Origin: DASTFY01 sp963769115
GTDB taxonomy: Bacteria; Actinomycetota; Acidimicrobiia; Acidimicrobiales; Ilumatobacteraceae
Assembly: GCA_963769115.1 (NCBI GenBank)
Contig: CAVYKN010000013.1
Location: forward strand, 29,298 to 93,297
Reading direction: 5' to 3'
DNA length: 64,000 nt
In this document: positions 35,724 to 44,652 of the stretch, piece after piece
Layout: each line of letters begins with the position of its first letter
Numbering within the stretch: position 1 is the stretch's first letter
The notes under the pieces: model-generated
What the model was told of the DNA's origin: nothing
What the model saw: only the letters and a program-made list of their open reading frames with translations
Database searches by the model: none
Translations under genes and position numbers: made by a program

Positions 35724-35939
35724 CCCGCGGTGGTACCCCGTTCGGGCGACGTGAAACGGCCGTGACCCCCGGTGAACGGAGCGTGACGCAGCAAGACGGG
35801 GCGCCATCCGCCGGCGGCGGCCGTCGGCGCGATCCTGGCACCGTGTGCGACTGCACCGGCGCTGTCGAGAGGCTCGCTCCGCCCGGCGGCGACCGCGCGG
35901 ACCGCGGCCGGGCTCGTCGCCGCGTCGCTGCGCACGACG

Positions 35940-36602
35940 ATGGGCTGCGCGCCACCCGTCGACGTCGGCCGGCTCCTGATCCATCCGCGGACGTCGTGGG
36001 GCGCCGACCTCGCTCCCCGGGGGCCGCTGTTCCCGGAGGACGTCCGCTTCCTGCTCGTCCACCACGGCGCCATGCCGAACAGCTACGCCCCGGGTGACGT
36101 GCCCGGCCTCCTCCGGAGCGCGTTCCTGTACCAGACGGGTTCGGCCAAGCGATGGCCGGACGTGTCCTACAACTTCTTCGTCGACCGGTTCGGCGGCGTG
36201 TGGGAGGGCCGCACCGGCAGCCTCGCCGGGCCTGTCATGGCCGACGCCAGCGGCGGCAGCCAGGGCTTCGCGCAACTCGTGTGCCTCCTCGGTGACTTCA
36301 CGGTGCAGGCGCCGACGGCGGAGATGACCGGGGCGCTCGTTGCGCTGCTCGCCTTCCTGGCCGACCGACACGGCCTGAACGTCGACCCCGCCGCTCCCGT
36401 CACCTTCACCTCGCGGGGCTCCGAACGCTGGCCCGCGGGCGCCACGGTCACCGCCCGTCCCATCTCCGGCCACCGGGACATGTCGTTCACGTACTGCCCG
36501 GGCGACGCCGTCTACCGCATGCTGGCCGCCGAGATCCCCATGCGGGTGGCGGCGTTGAGGGCTCAGGCGCCGGCACCGCCGTCGTCACAGTCGTCGCCGT
36601 AG
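35940..36602 (+). CDS. Peptidoglycan-recognition-type N-acetylmuramoyl-L-alanine amidase
   Basis: 220 residues from ATG 35940. Amidase_2/PGRP fold with zinc ligands in FLLVHHGAMP and SGHRDMSFTYCPGD, the structural Tyr in VSYNFFVDRFGGVWEGR, and IHPRTSWGADLAPRGP at the start. In-frame sequence upstream (GLVAASLRTTMGCAPP) is open to 35,787 but has no start codon, so an export signal may be lost or encoded in another frame. It cleaves the lactyl-amide bond of peptidoglycan in the family. The last 40 bp overlap the end of the convergent Cys-cluster gene. Confidence 0.85.
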   Translation: MGCAPPVDVGRLLIHPRTSWGADLAPRGPLFPEDVRFLLVHHGAMPNSYAPGDVPGLLRSAFLYQTGSAKRWPDVSYNFFVDRFGGVWEGRTGSLAGPVMADASGGSQGFAQLVCLLGDFTVQAPTAEMTGALVALLAFLADRHGLNVDPAAPVTFTSRGSERWPAGATVTARPISGHRDMSFTYCPGDAVYRMLAAEIPMRVAALRAQAPAPPSSQSSP

Positions 36603-37216
36603 TCGCGCCGCCGCCGGCCGAGCTCCACCCGCACCTCGTGCGGCTCGGGCGGGCGGTCCGGCGCGAGGAACAGAGCGTGCAGCTCGACGGCCAGCACCGC
36701 CCGCTGCGTGCTCGGGACGGGTGCGGGGCCGGACAGCACCTCGGGATGGTCGCCGACGAAGCGAGCAGCGGCGCGGACCGCGTCGTGCTCGGCCCTCGCC
36801 TCGTCGTCGCGATGGCTGAAGACCCATCGTCCCGCCCGCTCGGCGACGAGCGGCTTGTCCGGTGTCACGCCGCTCGCGGGGAAGATCCGGCAGTCGTACG
36901 TCCGGCAGGCCCGCGGGCGGTGGGCGTAGATCGAGCACCCGTCCTCGGCCAGCATCGGGCAATGGCCCCGCTCGTCGTAGCCGAGGACGACGTGGCCTCG
37001 GGGCCGTCCGGGGGCCGGGAACAGCAGCTCGGCGGGCACGTGGGCCAGGGTGTCGAGCTCGTCGGGCTCGATGTGGACGAACTGGGAGGACCGGCAGCAG
37101 GCCGTGCACCCGTCGCACGGCACGTCCGAGCTCCCGCCCGTCCGGAGCGCCTGGACCATCGACGCCAGCCACGACGAGAGCTCGCCGGCCGGCGTCGTGG
37201 TCTCTGTGCGCTCCAC
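36563..37216 (-). CDS. YkgJ-type cysteine-cluster protein
   Basis: 217 residues from GTG 37216. CxxCxxCC pattern CDGCTACC, later CPMLAEDGC, then RACRTYDCRIFP: the YkgJ/zinc-or-iron chelating pattern (CxxC...C...C...RxxxCRxY). The role of the family is not settled; a metal cluster is probable. It starts 5 nt after the stop of the TIR gene, so the two are likely co-expressed. The acidic end DDCDDGGAGA overlaps the amidase gene on the other strand. Confidence 0.85.
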   Translation of the reverse strand: MERTETTTPAGELSSWLASMVQALRTGGSSDVPCDGCTACCRSSQFVHIEPDELDTLAHVPAELLFPAPGRPRGHVVLGYDERGHCPMLAEDGCSIYAHRPRACRTYDCRIFPASGVTPDKPLVAERAGRWVFSHRDDEARAEHDAVRAAARFVGDHPEVLSGPAPVPSTQRAVLAVELHALFLAPDRPPEPHEVRVELGRRRRDYGDDCDDGGAGA

Positions 37217-37221
37217 CGCCG

Positions 37222-38598
37222 TCAGTGACCGTCCTTGAGCGACTGCAGGTAGCGCTCCGTGGAGAGGATGGAGAACGAACGGTTCAGCTCGGCCAGGACG
37301 GCCAGTTGCGCTTCGACGGCATCGACGTCCTGATCGGCGATGGCGACGTCCAGCTCGCGCAGGGTCGCCTCCCACTGCGCGCCCATGGCGTCGACGCCGC
37401 GCGCCTCGTAGTCCGCGCCGTAGACGCGGCGGAGCTCGGCCTGGTTGAACACGCCGTAGGTGTTGGCCTCGTCGTACACGAGCGCGAGCGCCTCCCGGAT
37501 GTCCTCGAGCACCGGAAGCCCCTCACGGGCACGAGCCCGCACGGATCCCGCGAACTCCTCGATCACCTCCACCTGGAAGCGGGCGTTGATCCGGACGAGC
37601 GTCAGCTCCGGTCCACCGATGCGGGCCGTCGTGGCCTGGGGATCGAACAGCACCGTGATCTCTGCGGGACGGCCACGCGGCTCGGCGCCCGCCGCACCGG
37701 CCTGCTTGCCGGCGGTCCACGGCCGGCTCGCGCAGGATGCGGTAGAGCACCGGCTTCAGCGATCGTTGCCGCCGCCGACCCTGGTTCCAGGCCCGCAGCG
37801 TGGCGGTGATCGGCGTGAACAGCTCCTCCTTGAGGGCCAGGACGTAGCGGCGGTCGAGCTGGGCCCGCCAGGCCGACTCCCGCCCGTCGACGGCGTCGAG
37901 CAGCTCGCCCCACGTGTGGGTCCGGCGGCCGATGGCCTGGTTGAACAGCGAGAGGGTGAACTCCGTCGTGCCGCCCGGACCCTCCACGACGCGCGCCCCT
38001 CGGGGATGCCGGACTCGACGCCGTCGACGCCACGGACGTCGAGCACCACCCGATGGCAGGGGTGGTACGCGCCCTCGGTCACGGTGCTGTCCGGGAAGGC
38101 CTCCACGATCTTGGTGGCCGCCTTGTTGAGCTGCGGCTGCCGTATCCGCGGGGCGATGGCGCCGACCCGCCAGTCGTCCGAGACCCTCCAGGTCGCGCGG
38201 CACAACTCACCGAGGAAGCGCTCGACGGCCTCGACCTGGGCCGGGACCGCTTGGAGGTTGGCCAGCGGGCTCGGCGTGGACGCCGAAGGGTCGCAGATGC
38301 ACACGACGGCCGAGATGTCGTCGAGATCGCTGCGCGTGAAGAGCCCGGTCTCGAACAGGCACCAGTCCCACGATGCGGTCGGCCGGGTGAAGAGCAGCAC
38401 CAGCATGTGGCTCTCGGCCAGCCGGTGGCGGATCTCCCGGTTCCAGTCGCTGCCCGCCGAGAGGTTGGCCCCGGACACGAAGCACTCGATCGTCGGGGAG
38501 AGGCCTTCGAGCGCCTGTTGGAACGCCACCGCCAGCGTGTGGTTCTCGTGCTTGTGGCTGACGAAGATCTGAAAGCGGTCGTCGGACAATCGAGGCAC
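37222..38598 (-). CDS. TIR domain protein with unknown C-terminal domain, two frameshifts
   Basis: About 459 residues after correction. GTG 38598 follows GGGGGATCA. The TIR-like domain (8-150) begins FQIFVSHKHENHTLAVAF; SAGSDWNREIRHRLAES and CLFETGLF follow, with Glu83 in the position of the NADase catalytic glutamate. The C-terminal half continues in shifted frames (after about 37,990 and 37,715): GGTTEFTLSLFNQAIGRR, FTPITATLRAWNQG, LKPVLYRILRE, RINARFQVEVIEEFAG and ELNRSFSILSTERYLQSL. No known effector family recognised there. TIR proteins cleave NAD+ or signal in immunity, but no defence gene set surrounds it. Confidence 0.75.
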
Positions 38599-38725
38599 TG
38601 ATCCCCCCTGCTCTCCCGTCGGTCGCGCCGCGAGGTGGACGTTGGATAGCACGAATGGAGCAGCGTCGCCGGGCGCGGATCCCGGTCGTCCGTGTCGCCG
38701 TCATGGAGGACGACGACCTGCCGCT

Positions 38726-39148
38726 CTACTTCTGAAGCCGTATCGACCCGTCCGCGCCCAGGGTCCAGTACGGGTTGTGCGCGACCTCCCACGGGTGACC
38801 TTCGGGATCGACGAACACCCCGGAGTAGCCGCCCCAGGATGTCGCCGCGCCCGCCCGCCCGATCGTCGCGCCGGCGCCCGCCGCTTCCTCCAGCACCGCA
38901 TCCACCTCGGCCGGTGAGGCGACGTTGTAGGCGAGGGTCACGCCTCCCCAGCCGCCGCCGTCCTCGACCGTGCTGTCGATGGCCAGCTCCTCTCGGCTCC
39001 ACAGCGCCACGATCATCCCGCCGGCCTGGAAGAACACGACCTCCCCGGAGGGCGGAGACTCGCCCGACCAGCCCAGCGCCTCGTAGAACGCGCGGGCCCG
39101 GGCCAGGTCGCGCACACCGAGGGTGACGAGGGAGAGGCGTTGTTCCAT
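38726..39148 (-). CDS. VOC superfamily (glyoxalase/bleomycin-resistance-like) protein
   Basis: 140 residues, two beta-alpha-beta-beta-beta modules: MEQRLSLVTLGVRDLARARAF with EALGWSGE, and the second half with VFVDPEGHPWEVAHNP (metal-ligand Glu region). Stand-alone VOC proteins act as isomerases, lyases, dioxygenases or antibiotic-binding proteins. The substrate is unknown. The tail TLGADGSIRLQK is typical of a widespread actinobacterial group. Confidence 0.88.
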   Translation of the reverse strand: MEQRLSLVTLGVRDLARARAFYEALGWSGESPPSGEVVFFQAGGMIVALWSREELAIDSTVEDGGGWGGVTLAYNVASPAEVDAVLEEAAGAGATIGRAGAATSWGGYSGVFVDPEGHPWEVAHNPYWTLGADGSIRLQK

Positions 39149-39236
39149 GGGCCGCAGCCTCGCGCTCTCAGCAGGGCGCGGCGGTTACGCTCCGCCGCCG
39201 TACGCGTTTCACGACAACACGGCCGTACTTCACGCC

Positions 39237-40431
39237 GTGCGACGGGTGCTCGCCGCGCTGGCCATCCTGGTGGCCGGCTGCGCGCGGATCGGACGACGGG
39301 CGCTGGACACGACCGCCCCGGCGTCGGCCGACGCCGCCTCGAGCCAGCGCCGACCTGACCTGCTGCCGACGCGCGGCACCGACGACCACTCCGACCACCC
39401 AGCCGACGACGCCCACCGACGACGGTTGCTCCCGCGACCGCCCGAGCGCTGGCGGGGGCGATGGTCCTCTGCTCGTTCGCCGAGCCGGCGGTGCCGGCCT
39501 GGGCGCTGGAGCGGGTGCAGGCCGGACTGGCCGGCCGGGGTCCTGCTGTACCGGCGCAACCTGCCGTCCGAGATGCAGGCCGTGGGCAACGCCGTCGCGA
39601 TCCAGGCCGCGGCGCAGGCCTCCCCGTCCCCGATGCCGGCCATCGTCGCCACCGACCAGGAAGGCGGCATCGTCGCCCGGATCCCGGGGCCGCCGAGCGA
39701 CTCGGCGGCCGGCATGGGTCTGCTGCCGCCGCCGGCCATGGAGGCGGAGGGACGGGCGACGGCGGATCTCCTGCGTCGTTGGGGCGTCAACACGGACCTC
39801 GCTCCCGTCGCCGACGTCGCCCGCCCGGACACGTTCGAGGCCCGTTCCCGCCGGTCGTTCGGTGGCGATCCTGCCGGTGGTCTCGGCCGCTGTCTCGGCG
39901 TTCGTGTCCGGACTGCGCGCCGGCGCGGTCGCCGCGACCCTGAAGCACTTCCCGGGGTTGGGGGCGGCGTCGGCCAACACGGACCATGCCGAAGGAGCGG
40001 TCACCCTCTCCGCCGACGAGCTCCGCGGCATCGATCTGGCGCCGTTCCGGTCCGGAGTGGCCGCCGGCGCGGAGCTGGTCATGGTGTCGAGTGCGACCTA
40101 TCCCGCGCTTGCGCCTGGCGTCGCCGTGACATCGCCGGCCATCGTCGAGGGCTTGCTGCGGGGCGAGCTGGGCTTCGGCGGGGTGGCGGTGTCCGACGCG
40201 CTCGATGCCAGTGGCCTCACCGTCGTGGGCGGCCCGGCCGAGGTCGCGGTGGCGGCCGCGGTGGCCGGTGTCGATCTGCTCATCACCGAAGGCCCCGGAC
40301 GCTGCCTCGAGCTGCACCAGGCGCTCGTGCAGGCGATCGCCGACGGCCGGTTGCCGATCGAGCGCGCCCGCCAGGCCGCCGAGCGGGTCACCGCGCTGCG
40401 CCGGGCCCTGGCGCCTGCGCCTGCGATCTGA
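39237..40431 (+). CDS. Glycoside hydrolase family 3 lipoprotein (beta-N-acetylglucosaminidase NagZ-like), frameshifted
   Basis: GTG 39237 opens a lipoprotein signal, RRVLAALAILVAGC, with the lipobox Cys at residue 15. The GH3 barrel is readable across frames: LLYRRNLPSEMQ, IVATDQEGGIVARIPG, WGVNTDLAPVADVA, then after an indel near 39,862 LKHFPGLGAASANTDHAEG (the KHFPG signature), ELVMVSSATYPAL and GVAVSDALDAS with the nucleophile Asp. At least two further indels lie in the Thr/Pro-rich linker (39,285-39,540). Full length is about 397 residues. Probably trims GlcNAc from peptidoglycan fragments outside the membrane. Confidence 0.83.
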
Positions 40432-40500
40432 GTAGCGCCTGCCCGGTCAGGGCGCGGCAATCGGATGGCGCAGCGCCGCTGGGCGCGATGAACTGCCCGG

Positions 40501-41841
40501 ATGATCGATCCCCGGCCGTTGCCCGGTCCTGGTAGCGGTGGCCTGGTCCTGCGCACGGCGCGAGCGGGCGACGCCGCCGAGCTGGCCGAGTTCAACGCGT
40601 CCGTCCTCGCCGACGAGTCGATCCCAGGCGAAGAGATCGCGGAGTGGACCCGCGAGCTGTTCGAGATCCCGCCGCCCGGATTCCGGGCCGAGGACGACAT
40701 CATCGTCGTCGAGGACACCGCGTCCGGCCGCCTTGTCTCGAGCCTGTGCCTCATCCCGCAGACCTGGTCCTACGCCGGCGTGCCGACATCGGTCGGCCAG
40801 CCCGAGCTCGTGGGCACCCATCCGGACTACCGGCGGCGGGGGCTGATCCGAGCGCAGTTCGAGGTCATCCACGCCCGCAGCGCCGAGCTCGGTCACCAGT
40901 GGCAGATCATCGGCGGCATCCCGTGGTACTACCGGCAGTTCGGGTACTCGTACGCGCTGGACCTGCCCCCATCGCCGGTCTGGCGCTGGGGGAGGACCCT
41001 GCCCGAGCCGCCGGCCGGCTTCAGCCTGCGTCCGGCGGTCGAGGCCGACATCCCGTTCCTGGCCCGGCTCGACGAAGCGGCGGCGGCGCGACCATGGCTG
41101 TGCTGCCTACGCGGCGTCGACGGCATGACGTACGAGGTGACCCGCCGCCCCGGCGCGCTCCCCACCGGCCGCATCCTGGTGCTCGAGCAGTCTCCGCCCG
41201 GCGCGCCCGACGGCGCGGCCCAGCCGATCGGCTGCGTGGTCCACTCTTCCCGCGTGCGGCAGGGCCGCGTCCATCTCTGGATCGTGGAGCTGGCCGCCGG
41301 CCGCAGCTGGCTGGAACCGACCGCCGCCGTGCTGGCCCACGTCGCGGCGTGGAGCGCCGACCATCCGGAGGGCCCCGCCGGCGGCATCACCCTGCTGATG
41401 CCGGACGGCCATCCCGCCCGTCGCTGCGTGTCCACCCACCTCGACCGCCCGGTCAGCAGCCCGCACGGTCTGTACGTGCGGGTGCCCGACCTGGTCGAGT
41501 TCCTGCGGACGGTGGGCCCGGCGCTCGAGGCGCGCGTGGAGGCATCACCGGCGGTCGGGTTCTGCGGGAAGCTGGCGATCGACCTGTTCACCGAGCGTCT
41601 GGAGCTCCGCTTCGACGCCGGCCGCCTGGGCGGCGTCGAGCGCGTACCCCCGACCGATGACGAGGACTCGTTCGATCTGCAGATCCCGCACGAGGCGTTC
41701 CTGCACCTGCTCCTCGGCAACCGATCGCTGGCCGAGGTCAGCGACGGGTACGCCGACTGCGCGGTCGGCAGCGACCGGGGCGGGCTGCTCGGCGAGGTCC
41801 TGTTCCCGCGGATGCCGCTGACCGCGTGGACCGTGGGCTGA
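40501..41841 (+). CDS. Eis-like GNAT acetyltransferase with C-terminal SCP2-like domain
   Basis: 446 residues, intact. N-terminal GNAT domain with acetyl-CoA motif VGTHPDYRRRGLIRAQFEVIH (V/I-xx-xxRRRGL) and VGQPELVGTHP before it. A second GNAT-like region has LWIVELAAGRSWLEPTAAVLAH, and the last about 110 residues (GFCGKLAIDLFTERLELRFDAG, LLGNRSLAEVSD, LFPRMPLTAWT) resemble the sterol-carrier-like C-terminus of Eis proteins. The family acetylates lysines or aminoglycoside amines. The domain layout supports the call; the substrate is unknown. Confidence 0.83.
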   Translation: MIDPRPLPGPGSGGLVLRTARAGDAAELAEFNASVLADESIPGEEIAEWTRELFEIPPPGFRAEDDIIVVEDTASGRLVSSLCLIPQTWSYAGVPTSVGQPELVGTHPDYRRRGLIRAQFEVIHARSAELGHQWQIIGGIPWYYRQFGYSYALDLPPSPVWRWGRTLPEPPAGFSLRPAVEADIPFLARLDEAAAARPWLCCLRGVDGMTYEVTRRPGALPTGRILVLEQSPPGAPDGAAQPIGCVVHSSRVRQGRVHLWIVELAAGRSWLEPTAAVLAHVAAWSADHPEGPAGGITLLMPDGHPARRCVSTHLDRPVSSPHGLYVRVPDLVEFLRTVGPALEARVEASPAVGFCGKLAIDLFTERLELRFDAGRLGGVERVPPTDDEDSFDLQIPHEAFLHLLLGNRSLAEVSDGYADCAVGSDRGGLLGEVLFPRMPLTAWTVG

Positions 41842-41875
41842 GGGACAGCCCGCGTCGCTCGACCCGCGCTCGGCT

Positions 41876-42928
41876 CTACGGAACCTGCACCACGGCGGGA
41901 TCGAGAGCAGCGACCACATCGCTGTACGCGGCCATGAACGCGGCCGGGCCCATCGGCCTATAGGTCCATGGGAGCTCGATGGCCTCGGCGCCCATGCTCA
42001 CGCAACGCCGCAGCACCACCCCCAGATCACCGAGCACGTCCGGGCGGTTGGTCTGCATCGCCATCGGGCGGCCGAGCGCCACCATCTTCGTGTACAGCTT
42101 CTCGTCGTCTGCGGTGTTGGCCTCGCGAATCGAGTGGTTCTCGATGATGCAGCGTGTGCCGAGCACGGTGCGGCACTGCTTGGCCATGGTGTTCGTGAAC
42201 GCCACGTCGGTCTTGGGAGCCGTCGCCGGGTCCTGGTACGGGTTGAGCGCCAGCACCGAGCGCGTCCGGGCCCAGACCTTGTGGGCCTGCACCTGCTGCT
42301 TCAGGCAGGTCTCGTCCACGGCACGGGTCAGGCCGTTCGCCCTGAACGCAGCCAGCGCCGCGGTATCGCCCGTGATGCGCATGAACGGTTCCTCGTAGAG
42401 CACGGTGCAACGGCTGATCTGGACCTCGCGAATCTCCGCCACGCTGTCGTAGCGGGCGGCGAGCTGCGCGTGGAGCGCGCGGTACGCGGTGTCGACCTCG
42501 GGCCGCCACCAGAACGGGACGGTGCCATTGGCCTGATCGACCGGGCTCTGGACGAACTGGGCGCCGACTCGGTCCTTGAGCCATTGCGGCGCTCCGCGTC
42601 CTGCCATCACGCGCAACTTGATGCCGAGAGGGGTCGTCGGGTGCCGTCCGTTGTAGGAGCGGACTGCGGCCAGCGCGTTGTCGATCGGGTTGGCAGAGAC
42701 GACCTGACCGTCCGGCGCTGGCTGCAGCACCGCCCAGTCGACCTGTACGACGACGCCGCGGATGATGCCGGCCCACTGGTCGTCGATCACGCCTTGGCGG
42801 TCGAGCAGCCCGACGAGCGCCGGTTTCAGCGGCCCCGCAGCCGAGGCCGTCTCGGCAGGCAAGACCATCACGGTGGTGGCCACCGACAAAGCCGCCGTGA
42901 CGAGGCTCGCTCCCGCGAACCGGCTCAC
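41876..42928 (-). CDS. Exported protein, glycosidase-like (beta/alpha) barrel, function unknown
   Basis: 350 residues from GTG 42928, chosen because a TACGAT box lies 6 nt upstream and the start gives a clean signal peptide (SRFAGASLVTAALSVATTVMV...ASA). The mature part has GVVVQVDWAVLQPAPDGQ, IDNALAAVRSYNGRHPTTPLGIKLRVMAGRGAPQWLK, VPFWWRPEVDTAYRAL and EAIELPWTYRPMGP: a pattern like glycoside-hydrolase barrels that bind sugars (W/D pair after the second strand). Four cysteines. I cannot place it in a numbered family. Confidence 0.7.
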   Translation of the reverse strand: MSRFAGASLVTAALSVATTVMVLPAETASAAGPLKPALVGLLDRQGVIDDQWAGIIRGVVVQVDWAVLQPAPDGQVVSANPIDNALAAVRSYNGRHPTTPLGIKLRVMAGRGAPQWLKDRVGAQFVQSPVDQANGTVPFWWRPEVDTAYRALHAQLAARYDSVAEIREVQISRCTVLYEEPFMRITGDTAALAAFRANGLTRAVDETCLKQQVQAHKVWARTRSVLALNPYQDPATAPKTDVAFTNTMAKQCRTVLGTRCIIENHSIREANTADDEKLYTKMVALGRPMAMQTNRPDVLGDLGVVLRRCVSMGAEAIELPWTYRPMGPAAFMAAYSDVVAALDPAVVQVP

Positions 42929-42934
42929 GGCGCC

Positions 42935-42940
42935 ATCGTA
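42935..42940 (-). promoter_or_regulatory. Candidate -10 box for the exported protein
   Basis: Minus-strand TACGAT, 6 nt before GTG 42928; leaderless type. It lies within an upstream in-frame extension, which argues against the longer start at 42970. Confidence 0.4.
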
Positions 42941-42995
42941 GATGGCCTCAGCTCGCCCGCGTTCCGGCACCGCCCTCGGGATGAGCCCTGCCGTC

Positions 42996-43001
42996 TACCC
43001 T
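42996..43001 (+). promoter_or_regulatory. Candidate -10 box for the SpoIIAA-like gene
   Basis: TACCCT, 7 nt before GTG 43009, with no Shine-Dalgarno; divergent from the exported-protein promoter. Confidence 0.4.
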
Positions 43002-43008
43002 CCCCGCC

Positions 43009-43365
43009 GTGATCGAGCCCATCAACGATCTGCCCGACGGCGTCTTCGGCCTGCAGGCGGTGGGCCCGTTCAGCGTGGACGACTACACGACCGTCATCGA
43101 ACCCGAGATCGATCGCATGGAAGCCGCCAAGGAGGAGCTGCGCCTGCTGCTGTACCTGGGACCGCAGTTCACCGGCTTCGGCGAGGGCGCGTGGGGAGAG
43201 CTGACGTCCGAGATCCGGCACACGGCGTTCCACCGCGGCGCGGTGGTCACGGACGACGACATGGTCCGCAACGGCCTCCGCGTGTTGCGCTGGGTGCTGC
43301 GGGGCGACGTGCGCACGTTCCGCAACCGCGAGTACGACCGCGCTGTGGACTGGGTGGCGAGCTGA
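43009..43365 (+). CDS. SpoIIAA-like (STAS-related) protein
   Basis: 118 residues. IEPINDLPDGVFGLQAVGPFSVDDY starts the fold; LRLLLYLGPQFTGFGEGAWGEL and RNREYDRAVDWVA finish it, matching the short SpoIIAA-like family with its swapped lipid-binding-like STAS fold. No serine phosphorylation site can be assigned and no anti-sigma kinase is adjacent. Function in bacteria is unclear. Confidence 0.78.
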   Translation: MIEPINDLPDGVFGLQAVGPFSVDDYTTVIEPEIDRMEAAKEELRLLLYLGPQFTGFGEGAWGELTSEIRHTAFHRGAVVTDDDMVRNGLRVLRWVLRGDVRTFRNREYDRAVDWVAS

Positions 43366-43398
43366 CCGTGCGCTCCGCCCTGGAGGGCACCCGCCCTC

Positions 43399-43923
43399 TC
43401 AGAGCAGCTGCGCGTGCACGACGATGCGGTAGCGCACCGAACCCGGCGGATGGCAGGCGACGATCGTGAGTCCGCGGTCGTTGGCGGGCATCCACGCCAG
43501 GATCTGGTTCCAGTCGGGAACGGTCACGCGAACCGCCACCACCACGTACATGTACGTGCGTCCGTTGGCGCCAACGATCGTGATGACGTGCCCGGGCCGC
43601 AGCAGGTGGATCGTGCGCAGCGGCGCGCCGTGGGACACCCGATGGCCGAACAGCACGACCTGGCCGGGCTCGTCCAGCGCCGCGCTCTCGGTGTCCCAAC
43701 CGACCCCACCCTGGGCGAGGGTGGCGCGGTCGATGCCGGTGTGCACCCGGAGGTTGCGGCCCATCTCCCACGAGAAGAGCTGGACGGGGACCGGGCCGAA
43801 GTGGACGCGTGGCGCCGGCGGTCCGCAGGCGGCGACGGTCGCCCGGCCAGCAGCAACGCGGCCAAGACCACGAACAGGCGCCGCGTCGGTGGAGGCGCGG
43901 CCCGAGCCGAGCATCACCGCCAT
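43399..43923 (-). CDS. Class E-type sortase; N-terminal anchor may be in another frame
   Basis: 174 residues from ATG 43923. Catalytic residues: His94 in VLFGHRVSHGAPL, Cys157 in LTIVACHPPGSVRYR, Arg164. The sequence before the barrel (HFGPVPVQLFSWEMGRNLRVHTGI) is typical. Sortases need an N-terminal membrane helix, but in this frame the start is only mildly hydrophobic, while an adjacent frame over 43,835-43,875 encodes RRLFVVLAALLLAG. Two compensating indels or an annotation gap are therefore likely. The substrate motif cannot be given; no LPxTG-like protein was seen nearby. Confidence 0.8.
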   Translation of the reverse strand: MAVMLGSGRASTDAAPVRGLGRVAAGRATVAACGPPAPRVHFGPVPVQLFSWEMGRNLRVHTGIDRATLAQGGVGWDTESAALDEPGQVVLFGHRVSHGAPLRTIHLLRPGHVITIVGANGRTYMYVVVAVRVTVPDWNQILAWMPANDRGLTIVACHPPGSVRYRIVVHAQLL

Positions 43924-43988
43924 TGTTGCGCCCGCGCAGCGGCGTGTGAACCGTCCCGATCCGGCGTGGAACGGTGGTCCCCGTCCTC

Positions 43989-43994
43989 TACCCT
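43989..43994 (+). promoter_or_regulatory. Candidate -10 box upstream of carD
   Basis: TACCCT, 8 nt before GTG 44003 of the leader ORF and 73 nt before carD itself. Confidence 0.4.
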
Positions 43995-44002
43995 GGAGGA
44001 CC

Positions 44003-44071
44003 GTGTCTCGGACGGCCGAAGGGCCGGACCGGCCTCGACTCCCATCCCCCAACCGTCCGGTGGTCGCGTGA
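44003..44071 (+). CDS. 22-codon leader ORF overlapping the carD start
   Basis: GTG 44003 to TGA 44069-44071, encoding a 22-residue Pro/Arg-rich peptide that begins with Ser-Arg-Thr and ends PNRPVVA. The stop overlaps carD GTG 44068 in the 4-bp arrangement GTGA, and the carD start lacks its own Shine-Dalgarno, so carD translation may depend on ribosomes finishing this peptide. Coding status is not proven. Confidence 0.4.
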   Translation: MSRTAEGPDRPRLPSPNRPVVA

Positions 44072-44598
44072 AGTTCAAGAAGGGTGAAACGGTCATCTAC
44101 CCCCAGCACGGCGCGTGCATCGTGCAGGGGACGCAGAAGAAGACCATGTTCGGCGAGACCAAGGAGTACCTGGTCCTGCGCTCGGTCATCGGCGAGATGA
44201 CGCTCTCCGTGCCCCTCGACAAGACCGAGGACGTCGGCGTGCGCCCGCCCGTGTCGGCCGATGAGCTCGAGGACCTGGTGTCGGTGCTGTCCAAGCCCGA
44301 TCCCCGGGTGCCGTCGAACTGGTCGCGCCGCTTCAAGAACCACCAGGAGAAGCTGAAGTCCGGTGACGTGTACCAGGTGGCCGAGGTGGTCCGGAACCTG
44401 GCCGCCCGCAACCGGGACGCGGCGCTGTCGGCCGCCGAGCGCACGATGTACGAGCGGGCCCGCATCAACCTGGTCTCGGAGATCGCGCCGGCGCTGAAGG
44501 TGAGCACGGAGGCAGCCGAGCAGTACCTCGACGACGCGCTGGCCAAGGGTGTCCTGCGTCCGCCCAAGCAGACCGCGGCGGCCAAGAAGGGCGCCTGA
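44068..44598 (+). CDS. carD: CarD family RNA-polymerase-binding transcription factor
   Basis: 176 residues. The N-terminal RNAP-interacting Tudor-like domain starts KFKKGETVIYPQHGACIVQG and includes EYLVLRSVIGEMTLSVPLDK. The C-terminal DNA-binding helical domain has the Trp in PSNWSRRFKNHQEKLKSGDV and YERARINLVSEIAPAL. CarD stabilises open promoter complexes, notably at rRNA promoters. Start GTG 44068 gives the conserved start; the basic KKGA tail is common. Upstream leader ORF listed separately. The gene downstream is yihY rather than the frequent ispD. Confidence 0.95.
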   Translation: MKFKKGETVIYPQHGACIVQGTQKKTMFGETKEYLVLRSVIGEMTLSVPLDKTEDVGVRPPVSADELEDLVSVLSKPDPRVPSNWSRRFKNHQEKLKSGDVYQVAEVVRNLAARNRDAALSAAERTMYERARINLVSEIAPALKVSTEAAEQYLDDALAKGVLRPPKQTAAAKKGA

Positions 44599-44639
44599 CC
44601 GCCCATCGACGGGGAACGGAGGGCCGCGCCGGCCGCCGT

Positions 44640-44645
44640 TAGGGT
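44640..44645 (+). promoter_or_regulatory. Candidate -10 box for the YihY gene
   Basis: TAGGGT, 7 nt before GTG 44653; no Shine-Dalgarno. Leaderless type. Confidence 0.4.
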
Positions 44646-44652
44646 CGAAGCC

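Noticed and set aside
36563..38598. Reading the TIR gene as part of a defence island
   Set aside because: Neighbours are an amidase, a VOC protein and a lipoprotein; no restriction, CRISPR, toxin or CBASS/Thoeris partner is present, so immunity is only one possibility.
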